Assembly (NCBI RefSeq): GCF_018491765.1
Contig: NZ_JABWCU010000022.1
Coordinates: 1-64,000 of the forward strand
Direction: 5' to 3'
Source: Novosphingobium profundi
GTDB taxonomy: Bacteria; Pseudomonadota; Alphaproteobacteria; Sphingomonadales; Sphingomonadaceae
Length of the DNA: 64,000 nucleotides
Shown here piece by piece: positions 33,202 through 40,419 of the stretch. The first letter of the stretch is position 1, and each line of letters begins with the position of its first letter. The position numbers and the translations under genes are program-made. A model generated the notes under the pieces. That model was not told the origin of the DNA. It searched no databases and was given only the letters and a program-made list of their open reading frames with translations.

Positions 33202-34059
33202 TCAGGCGTTCCACAAGGGCGCGATCAGCGCCTCGGGGTGCTTGAGGATTTCCGGGCGCCGCTCGCGGGTCGCCTCGATCCAGGCCGGCGGCATCTCGTC
33301 CCAGCTCGCGTTGTGGCCACCCACGCCCGTCGCGGTGAGGTGCCCCGGTCGATCGCCCATCTTCATCCAGGGCCGCCACGAACACACGTTGGTAAAGCTG
33401 ACCTGGACGGGTACGCGCGTCGCCCCGCGCGCTTCCATGGCTTTGCGACTGGCGTGGAAGGTATTGCTTTCCGAATAGCGGAACGGCTTGTCCACCCCCG
33501 GGATCGTGGCCTCTGTCCGCGTGCGCTCGGTGATCCACAGGTCATCACCGCGCACGTCGAAGGGAAGCACTTCGTGTTCCATCCTCAGTCCGGGCACGGG
33601 CTTGGCCAGGTGCAGTTCCATGTCCGACCCGAAGCGCAGTTTCGACGGTGCGTAGCCGCCGATCGGCACTGTGACATCCTCACCGGTATAGGGATTGCGA
33701 TAGGTCTCGAGGGCCTTGCCGGTCACCGGATCGGTGAACCAGGCGACTTCGGCGTTGACCACCTCGTATGTCCCGTCCGCGAGCCGACGGCAGCGCGAGA
33801 ACACGGCCGAAACCACTGCGAAGAGTGGATCCATGCGCGCTTCGACGACACCGTAATAGCGCGCTGAAACCCAGCTCATCGTGAGCTTGTCGTCGAGCGC
33901 GGCGCGTAGCATCATGAATGCGCGCAACCTGCCTTCGGGCGATGCCAGATCGAGCCCACCTGCCCGATCCGCAGCCCGGACCTGCGAATTTGCATGCAAA
34001 AATGCCGCAGTAGACGCACCAATCCCAGCAAAAATTGCGGACCTTCGATCAAATTGCAT
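33202..34059 (-). CDS. Tat-exported DUF1838 protein (copy 3)
   Basis: A 285-residue protein with a Tat-type signal (FDRRSAIFAGIG, hydrophobic to about residue 28) and a DUF1838 domain: AWFTDPVTGKALETYRNPYT and the Trp-containing SWRPWMKMGDRPG block aligned with copies 1 and 2. GGGGAG lies 8 nt before ATG 34059. It is a single-gene unit with dyad site D 75 bp upstream. The three copies are diverged in sequence, so they are old duplicates or separate acquisitions, probably acting on different substrates or forming a hetero-oligomer. Confidence 0.8.
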   Translation of the reverse strand: MQFDRRSAIFAGIGASTAAFLHANSQVRAADRAGGLDLASPEGRLRAFMMLRAALDDKLTMSWVSARYYGVVEARMDPLFAVVSAVFSRCRRLADGTYEVVNAEVAWFTDPVTGKALETYRNPYTGEDVTVPIGGYAPSKLRFGSDMELHLAKPVPGLRMEHEVLPFDVRGDDLWITERTRTEATIPGVDKPFRYSESNTFHASRKAMEARGATRVPVQVSFTNVCSWRPWMKMGDRPGHLTATGVGGHNASWDEMPPAWIEATRERRPEILKHPEALIAPLWNA

Positions 34060-34133
34060 GCATATTACTCCCCTTGCTATGCCTGGTGTGATCCGTTGGG
34101 CCTGCGGCGAAAGACATCAGGCCGCGATGGGTT

Positions 34134-34150
34134 ATCCGACCAGCGATCAT
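34134..34150 (+). promoter_or_regulatory. Candidate operator (shared 17-bp dyad), site D
   Basis: TATCCGACCAGCGATCA matches 15 of 16 consensus positions. It lies in the divergent 241-bp gap, 75 bp from DUF1838 copy 3 and about 150 bp from the acyl-CoA dehydrogenase start. Confidence 0.6.
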
Positions 34151-34300
34151 AACGGGACGCAATTTGCTTCAGGTGATGAAGCGCAAGTGGCCTTGCGCCT
34201 CGATTTCGAACATGCGAACCTTGATTGTAACAACTGTTTGATACATAGAACCCGCAATGACGGGAGGTTGAGGCCTTCCCCGGGAAAAGGATCTTGCCTG

Positions 34301-36049
34301 ATGACTTCGTTCACCCCCCCAGTCGACGACATGCGCTTCCTGCTGACGCAGGTCCTTGATTTCGACGCCCACATCGCCACGCTTCCGGGCTGCGAGGACG
34401 TGACCGCCGAATTCGCGGGCGAAGTGCTCACCGAAGCCGGCCGCTTCGCCGCCGACAAGCTCGCCCCGCTCAACCTCTCCGGCGACGAGCAGGGCGCGAG
34501 CCTCGCCGATGGAAAGGTCACCACGCCCGAAGGTTTCCCGCAGGCCTACAAGGACTTCGTCGAAGCGGGATGGGTCGGCCTTTCGGGCAATCCCGATTTC
34601 GGCGGCCAGGGCCTGCCGCGCACGCTGCAGATCCTGCTCGACGAGATGGTCTGCGCGGCCAACGTCTCCTTCGGGCTGTTTCCTGGCCTCACCAGCGGCG
34701 CGGCCGAAGCGCTCGAGCACCACGGGAGCGAGGAACTCAAGGCCAGGTGGCTGCCCGGTCTCATCACCGGCGAGAGCTGCGGCGCGATGGCGCTCACCGA
34801 ATCGAACGCGGGCACCGACCTTGGCCTGCTGCGTGCGCGCGCCGAACCGGTCGGAGACGGCTCGTTCAAGGTCAGCGGCACCAAGATCTTCATTTCCTCG
34901 GGCGACCAGGACTTCGGCAACAACATCGTCCACCTCGTCCTGGCGCGCCTTCCCGACGCACCGGCCGGCGTGAAGGGGATCTCGATGTTCCTCGTCCCCA
35001 AGTTCCTGCCGGGCGAGGACGGGGGCCTCGGCGCGCGCAACACGATGTCGGTCGGCGCGCTCGAGCACAAGATGGGCATCCACGCACAGCCGACTTGCGT
35101 GATGAACTACGACGAGGCCATCGGCTGGCTAGTGGGCGAGCCCGGCCGCGGGCTCAACGCGATGTTCACGATGATGAACAACGAACGCCTCTTCGTCGGC
35201 ATCCAGGGCCTGGGCATCGCCGAGGCCGCGCACCAGAAGGCCGCGACGTACGCGCGCGAGCGCTTGCAGGGCCGCTCGGCCGACAACACCCGTGCCCCCG
35301 TACCGATCATCGAGCATGCCGACGTGCGCAAGATGTTGCTCCAGGGCCGCGCCTTCATCGACGCTGCGCGTGCGCTGGCGGTCTGGACCGCGATGCAGAT
35401 GGACATCGCCGCGCGCCACCCCGATCCCGCCGCGCAGGCCGAGGCGAACGGCATGGTCCTGCTGATGACACCCGTCATCAAGGCGGCCTTCACCGACATG
35501 GGCTTCGAGACCGCCGTGCTTTCACAGCAGGTCTTCGGCGGTCACGGCTACATCCACGAATGGGGCATGGAACAGTTCGTGCGCGATGCGCGCATCACCC
35601 AGATCTACGAGGGAACCAACGGTGTCCAGGCGATGGACCTCGTTGCACGCAAGTTGCCGATGGAAGGCGGCGCACTGCTGGACCGCTTCCTCGCGCTCGT
35701 CGAGGCCGATATCGCCAAAGGCGCGGCCAGTCCGTTGGCGGCCCAGCTCGCCGACGCGCTCGTTCCACTGCGCCGGATCGCGACCGACCTGCTCGCACGC
35801 AAGAACGATGTCGAGGCGCTCGGCGCTGCCGCCACCGACACGCTGCGTATGCTGGCTCTCGTCGCGCTGGGCTGGATGTGGCTGCGCATGGTGCTCGCGA
35901 CACAAGGCGAAGAAAGCCCGCTCGCCATCCGCAAGCACGCCGTGGCCAGGTTCTTCTTCGCGCGCATGTTGCCCCAGGTCCACGCCCTTGCCGCGCAAGT
36001 CGAGGCCGGGCCCCAGACCATCATGGCGATGGACGCCGAACTGTTCTGA
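34301..36049 (+). CDS. Acyl-CoA dehydrogenase with extended C-terminal domain (FadE/DmdC-like)
   Basis: A 582-residue FAD enzyme that oxidises an acyl-CoA to the enoyl-CoA. Visible blocks are GAMALTESNAGTDLGLLRA, the second acyl-CoA dehydrogenase signature QVFGGHGYIHEWGMEQFVRD, and RITQIYEGTNGVQAMDLVARK. About 130 further residues form the extra C-terminal domain seen in the long acyl-CoA dehydrogenase and 3-methylmercaptopropionyl-CoA dehydrogenase group. AAGGA lies about 10 nt before the ATG. It borders the island and faces dyad site D, so it may serve the pathway's acyl-CoA end or be an ordinary beta-oxidation gene. Confidence 0.9.
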   Translation: MTSFTPPVDDMRFLLTQVLDFDAHIATLPGCEDVTAEFAGEVLTEAGRFAADKLAPLNLSGDEQGASLADGKVTTPEGFPQAYKDFVEAGWVGLSGNPDFGGQGLPRTLQILLDEMVCAANVSFGLFPGLTSGAAEALEHHGSEELKARWLPGLITGESCGAMALTESNAGTDLGLLRARAEPVGDGSFKVSGTKIFISSGDQDFGNNIVHLVLARLPDAPAGVKGISMFLVPKFLPGEDGGLGARNTMSVGALEHKMGIHAQPTCVMNYDEAIGWLVGEPGRGLNAMFTMMNNERLFVGIQGLGIAEAAHQKAATYARERLQGRSADNTRAPVPIIEHADVRKMLLQGRAFIDAARALAVWTAMQMDIAARHPDPAAQAEANGMVLLMTPVIKAAFTDMGFETAVLSQQVFGGHGYIHEWGMEQFVRDARITQIYEGTNGVQAMDLVARKLPMEGGALLDRFLALVEADIAKGAASPLAAQLADALVPLRRIATDLLARKNDVEALGAAATDTLRMLALVALGWMWLRMVLATQGEESPLAIRKHAVARFFFARMLPQVHALAAQVEAGPQTIMAMDAELF

Positions 36050-36057
36050 CGGCTAAA

Positions 36058-36079
36058 GGGGGAGCGACACCGCTCCCCC
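36058..36079 (+). terminator. Hairpin after the acyl-CoA dehydrogenase gene
   Basis: GGGGGAGCG (36058-36066) pairs perfectly with CGCTCCCCC (36071-36079) around ACAC. No T run follows, so it may be a weak terminator or mRNA stabiliser before mazG. Confidence 0.55.
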
Positions 36080-36105
36080 AAATTCCTGTCTAGCGAAGGA
36101 CAGCC

Positions 36106-36900
36106 ATGCACGCTCCCGCCCCGCATTCCCAGCTCGACCGCCTGCTCGCGATCATGGCCACCTTGCGCGATCCGGTGAACGGGTGCGAATGGGATCGCGC
36201 TCAGGACTTCGCCTCGATCGCGCCCTACACGATCGAGGAGGCCTACGAAGTCGCCGACGCGATCGAACGCGAGGACCTCAAGGCCCTGCGCGAGGAACTG
36301 GGCGACCTGCTGCTGCAAGTCGTCTTCCACGCCCGCATGGCGCAGGAGCAGGGCGCCTTCGCCTTTGCCGACGTGGCCGCGGCGATCAGTGACAAGCTGG
36401 AGGCGCGCCATCCGCATATCTTCGGCGAAGGCGACGGGGAAAGCGGGCAGACCGAGCGCTGGGAGAAGCTCAAGGCCAAGGAACGTGCGGCCAAGGGCGA
36501 AACGAGCGCCGTCGATGGCGTCGCCGCCGCCCTGCCCGCGCTTATGCGCGCCGAAAAGCTCCAGAAGCGCGCCTCGCGCGTCGGCTTCGACTGGGCCGAC
36601 CCGCGCGGAGCCGAAGCCAAGGTGCGTGAGGAACTCGCCGAGCTCGACGAAGCCGAAACGACGCAGCACAAACTCGAGGAAGCGGGCGACCTGCTCTTCG
36701 CCACGGTCAACCTCGTGCGCCTCAACGGCATTGCCCCCGAGGACGCCCTGCGCGCGGCCAATGCCAAGTTCGAGCGGCGTTTTCGCGGCATGGAAGCGCT
36801 CGCAACCGAGCGCGGCGACGTTTTCGCCACGCTCGATCTCGATGCGCAGGAAGCGCTCTGGCAGGCGGTCAAAGTCTCAGAGCGCGCGAAAACGGCCTAG
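36106..36900 (+). CDS. mazG: Nucleoside triphosphate pyrophosphohydrolase MazG
   Basis: A 264-residue house-cleaning enzyme that converts (d)NTPs to monophosphates and PPi. Two MazG helical domains are visible; the first has the metal-binding E-E-x-x-E pattern in CEWDRAQDFASI / TIEEAYEVADAI / LREELGDLLLQVVFHA, and the second has VREELAELDEAE and LEEAGDLLFATVNLVR. Length is normal for full MazG. AAGGAC precedes the ATG. Its last 24 nt overlap the 3' end of hflX on the other strand. Confidence 0.95.
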   Translation: MHAPAPHSQLDRLLAIMATLRDPVNGCEWDRAQDFASIAPYTIEEAYEVADAIEREDLKALREELGDLLLQVVFHARMAQEQGAFAFADVAAAISDKLEARHPHIFGEGDGESGQTERWEKLKAKERAAKGETSAVDGVAAALPALMRAEKLQKRASRVGFDWADPRGAEAKVREELAELDEAETTQHKLEEAGDLLFATVNLVRLNGIAPEDALRAANAKFERRFRGMEALATERGDVFATLDLDAQEALWQAVKVSERAKTA

Positions 36901-38226
36901 TTCGCGCTCGGCAAGCCGGACCTCGATCCGGATCATCGGGCCCTGTTCGCCTTCGCCCGCGTCCTCCTCCTTCAGGACTTCGCCGCGCGCGTGCAGGAAA
37001 GCAAGGCGCTGTCCGTCGGCGGCCGGGATCACGAAACTGTAGACCTTGGCATCGGCGTTAAGGCCGTGGCCAACGATTTCGAGCAGTTCGTCACACCCTT
37101 CCCCGGTGATGGCCGAAAGCGGGATGATCGTCTCGTCGGAGCGGTGCGCAATGACTTCGCGCAAGTCCTCGACCTGGCGCGGCGATAGCAGGTCCCACTT
37201 GTTCCAGACCTCGATGATCGGGATCGGGGCCTCCTCGGGCGGTTCCTCGCCCGCATCGTCATCGCGCGGGATCACGCCAAGATCGGCAAGAACGGCCAGC
37301 ACCTGCTTCTTTTGCGTCTCGGTGTCGGGATTGGCGATGTCGCGCACGTGAAGGATCACGTCGGCCGCGTTGACTTCTTCCAGCGTGGCGCGGAAGGCCG
37401 CGACAAGCTGGGTCGGGAGGTCCGAGATGAAGCCCACGGTGTCGGACAGGATCGCCTTCTCGACGCCGGGCAGGCGCACCGCGCGCATCGTCGGGTCGAG
37501 CGTGGCGAAGAGCAGGTCCTCGGCCATCACGTCGGCACCGGTCAAGCGGTTGAACAGGGTCGACTTGCCCGCGTTGGTGTAGCCCACCAGCGCGATGACC
37601 GGCCAGGGCGCCTTTTCGCGGCGATCGCGGTGAAGGCCGCGTGTGCGGCGAACCTGTTCGAGCTCGCGGCGGATGCGGCTCATCCGGTCGCGGATCATGC
37701 GCCGGTCGGCCTCGATCTGGGTCTCGCCCGGACCACCAAGGAAGCCGAAGCCGCCGCGCTGGCGCTCGAGGTGGGTCCAGCTGCGCACGAGCCGGCCGGC
37801 CTGGTAATCGAGGTGGGCCAGTTCGACCTGCAGGCGCCCTTCGGCGGTCGCCGCGCGCTCGCCGAAGATTTCGAGGATCAGGCCCGTGCGGTCGATGACC
37901 TTGCGCTTGAGCTTTTCCTCGAGGTTGCGCTGCTGGATCGCGGTGAGCGATCCGTCCACGACCACGAGTTCGGCCTCGTTGAGCGTACAGGCGACCGAGA
38001 TGTTCTCGATCTGCCCTTCGCCCAGCAAGGTAGCCGCGCGTGGCTCTCGGACCGGAATGATCAGGCCATCGACGATCTCGAGCCCGATCGCGAGTGCGAG
38101 GCCCTTGGCTTCTTCGAGACGGGCTTCCGGGTCCAGCTCGGCGCTGCCCCGGTTACCGCGCATGTGCGGATAAACGACGAGGGCACGCGCGCCGCGCGTG
38201 ACCTCTCCCTTCAGATCGTCGTCCAA
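36877..38226 (-). CDS. hflX: Ribosome-associated GTPase HflX
   Basis: A 449-residue GTPase that splits stalled ribosomes. The N-terminal HflX domain (ARALVVYPHMRGN, LLGEGQIENI) is followed by a helical linker and the G domain with G1 GYTNAGKS, G3 DTVGFI and NKWD. TTG 38226, 7 nt after the hfq stop, is preferred; an in-frame TTG at 38268 inside hfq is possible, and no ATG is available near the conserved N-terminus. The hfq-hflX order is widely conserved in proteobacteria. It converges on mazG with a 24-nt overlap. Confidence 0.93.
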   Translation of the reverse strand: MDDDLKGEVTRGARALVVYPHMRGNRGSAELDPEARLEEAKGLALAIGLEIVDGLIIPVREPRAATLLGEGQIENISVACTLNEAELVVVDGSLTAIQQRNLEEKLKRKVIDRTGLILEIFGERAATAEGRLQVELAHLDYQAGRLVRSWTHLERQRGGFGFLGGPGETQIEADRRMIRDRMSRIRRELEQVRRTRGLHRDRREKAPWPVIALVGYTNAGKSTLFNRLTGADVMAEDLLFATLDPTMRAVRLPGVEKAILSDTVGFISDLPTQLVAAFRATLEEVNAADVILHVRDIANPDTETQKKQVLAVLADLGVIPRDDDAGEEPPEEAPIPIIEVWNKWDLLSPRQVEDLREVIAHRSDETIIPLSAITGEGCDELLEIVGHGLNADAKVYSFVIPAADGQRLAFLHARGEVLKEEDAGEGEQGPMIRIEVRLAERELGRFRAL

Positions 38227-38233
38227 GCTGGAA

Positions 38234-38809
38234 TCAGTCTTCTGCTTCTTCGTGGCTCTGCAGATCAACCGGGGTCACCGGCTGGATCGTCGAAACCGCG
38301 TGCTTGTAGGCAAGCTGCACGTAGCCTTCGCGCTCGAGCAGCATGCAGAACAGGTCGTAGGCGGCAACGCGGCCCTGGAGCATGACGCCGTTGATCAGGA
38401 ACATCGTCACCTGCACACCGGCGCTGCGGATGCTGGAAAGGAAAACGTCCTGCAGGGCGCGGGTCTTCTTCGAGCCCTCACCGCTGTTGAACTGCGCGGC
38501 ATCGACCGGGGTCGAAGGCATGATCGTGGAGATCGCGTGCTTGTAGACCAGCTGCGACTGGCCGTCGCGGCGCAACAGAATCGAGAAGTTGTCGAACCAG
38601 GTCACGATGCCCTGCAGCTTGACGCCCTTGACCAGGAACATGGTCACCGGGGTCTTGTTCTTGCGCAACAGGTTGAGGAACTGGTCCTGAAGATTTTGCC
38701 CCTTACCGGCCGCTGCCACGGCTTGCGCCGGTGCCGCTGCGGGCTTGGATTCTGCGGGCTCCGCAGGAGCACTCGCCTTGGGTCGCGCAGTGAGCGTTCG
38801 ACCTGCCAT
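38234..38809 (-). CDS. hfq: RNA chaperone Hfq with two tandem Sm domains
   Basis: A 191-residue Hfq, about twice the usual length. Domain 1 (about 36-102) has LQDQFLNLLRKNK, VKGVKLQGIV and YKHAISTI; domain 2 (about 117-182) has LQDVFLSSIRSAG, INGVMLQGRV and YKHAVSTI. A 35-residue Ala/Pro-rich lead precedes domain 1. Both keep the Gln/Asp start and the Y-K-H motif of the proximal U-binding face. The basic rim patch is kept only in part in domain 1 and lost in domain 2. A ring would be made of three chains rather than six. AGGAG sits 6 nt before the ATG. Confidence 0.95.
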   Translation of the reverse strand: MAGRTLTARPKASAPAEPAESKPAAAPAQAVAAAGKGQNLQDQFLNLLRKNKTPVTMFLVKGVKLQGIVTWFDNFSILLRRDGQSQLVYKHAISTIMPSTPVDAAQFNSGEGSKKTRALQDVFLSSIRSAGVQVTMFLINGVMLQGRVAAYDLFCMLLEREGYVQLAYKHAVSTIQPVTPVDLQSHEEAED

Positions 38810-38942
38810 TGTATTCTCCTTCTTTTTGGCGGCCGCTGATGCGGTCCGCGATCTGGCATGCCGATCCCCGGATCATGCCGTAAGCGAATCGAAATTACCC
38901 GCTTGCTGCAATGCAGTAAATCCGAAAGTTGTGTCAGGCCGG

Positions 38943-40340
38943 TTACGTATCGCCTTCGCCGGTGCCATCGTCCTCCTTGCGCTCGGACATGCCGAGCAGC
39001 TTGAGCTTGCGGTGGAGCGCCGAACGCTCCATGCCGATGAACGAGGCGGTCTTGGAAATATTGCCGGAAAACCGCCGTATCTGGACCCGCAGATACTCGC
39101 GCTCGAAGCTCTCACGGGCTTCGCGCAAAGGCGCGCTCATCATCACGGCGACGCCGCCTTCAGCGCCCGCACGGCTATTGAAGATTTCCGGGGGCAACAT
39201 GTCCGGCTCGATCCGGCCGAGCTTTTCGCGCGGAGCCATGATCACGGTGCGCTCAACCACGTTGCGCAACTGGCGCACGTTGCCGGGCCATTCGTACGCC
39301 TGGAGCGCGGTCATCGCTTCGCTGGCGACCTGGGGCGGTGCGACACCCTGCTCGTTGGCGTAGCGGGCGAAGAAATGATCGACCAGCGCGGGAATGTCGT
39401 CGCGCCGCTCGCGCAAGGCCGGGATTGCGACCGGCACCACGTTGAGGCGGTAGAACAAGTCCTCCCGGAAGCGGCGCTCGGCGATTTCCTTTTCGAGATC
39501 GCGCGAGGTCGACGACACCACACGGACATCGACGCGAATCTGGCGCGTGCCACCCACGCGCACGAACGCCTGGTCGGTCAGGACGCGAAGGATGCGGGCC
39601 TGGGTCGAGAGCGGCATGTCGGCCACTTCGTCAAGGTAGAGCGTGCCACCATCGGCCGATTCGAGAAGGCCCGGGCGCACCAGCGCGCCTTCCGCTTCCT
39701 CGCCGAACAGCTCCTGCTCGAAGCGCTCGGGTGTGATACGTGCCGAATTGACGCTGACGAAAGCCTTGTCGGCGCGCGGGCTCCAGGCGTGGAGCAGTCT
39801 TGCGGCGACTTCCTTGCCCGAGCCGGCAGGCCCCGTGATCAGCAGGCGGCTGCCGGTGTTGGCGACGCGCTTGAGTGTCGCGCGCACCTGGTTGATCGAG
39901 CCGCTCGAGCCGGTGAACTCCTCCCCGGTCGAGAAGTCCTGGCGCAATTGCGCGTTCTCGCGGCGCAGCCGCTCGGTCTCGGTCGCCTTGCCGACGAGAT
40001 GGATCAGACGCTCGGCCTCGAAGGGCTTCTCGATGAAGTCGACCGCGCCGCGCCCGATCGCCGCCACCGCGGTATCGATGTTGCCGTGGCCCGAAAAGAT
40101 GATGACCGGAAGCTCGGGTTCGCGCGCCTTGATCGCATCGAGCACCTCGAGCCCGTCGAGACGGCTGCCGTGCAGCCAGACGTCGAGCAGCACCAGCGAG
40201 GGACGGCGCTTGTCGATTTCCTCGAGCGCGGCGGTGCTGTCGCCCGCCGTGCGGCATTCGTAGCCTTCGTCGCTCAGGACCCCGGCGACGAGCTCGCGGA
40301 TATCGCGCTCATCATCGACGATCAGGATTTCGAGTGCCAT
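38943..40340 (-). CDS. ntrX: Response regulator NtrX
   Basis: A 465-residue NtrC-family regulator partnered with NtrY. It has a receiver domain (LIVDDERD, phospho-Asp in LVLLDVWLHGS, KPF), an AAA+ domain with Walker A GPAGSGKE and a C-terminal Fis-type helix-turn-helix (NISKTASFIGMERSALHRKL). The loop that should carry GAFTGA reads EEAEGALVRPG, so it probably does not activate sigma-54 RNA polymerase directly, as also known for alphaproteobacterial NtrX. It follows ntrY by 79 bp and precedes hfq. Confidence 0.95.
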   Translation of the reverse strand: MALEILIVDDERDIRELVAGVLSDEGYECRTAGDSTAALEEIDKRRPSLVLLDVWLHGSRLDGLEVLDAIKAREPELPVIIFSGHGNIDTAVAAIGRGAVDFIEKPFEAERLIHLVGKATETERLRRENAQLRQDFSTGEEFTGSSGSINQVRATLKRVANTGSRLLITGPAGSGKEVAARLLHAWSPRADKAFVSVNSARITPERFEQELFGEEAEGALVRPGLLESADGGTLYLDEVADMPLSTQARILRVLTDQAFVRVGGTRQIRVDVRVVSSTSRDLEKEIAERRFREDLFYRLNVVPVAIPALRERRDDIPALVDHFFARYANEQGVAPPQVASEAMTALQAYEWPGNVRQLRNVVERTVIMAPREKLGRIEPDMLPPEIFNSRAGAEGGVAVMMSAPLREARESFEREYLRVQIRRFSGNISKTASFIGMERSALHRKLKLLGMSERKEDDGTGEGDT

Positions 40341-40419
40341 GGCCTTGTCTTCTTCTTGTTCTTGTCTTGAAATTCACGGGGCGGGTTTACGGCAACGTTG
40401 CGGTCGGGAGGGCGGGCCA

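Noticed and set aside
33990..33999. A further TTGCATGCAA palindrome
   Set aside because: It lies inside the signal-peptide coding region of DUF1838 copy 3, so it was not counted as an operator.
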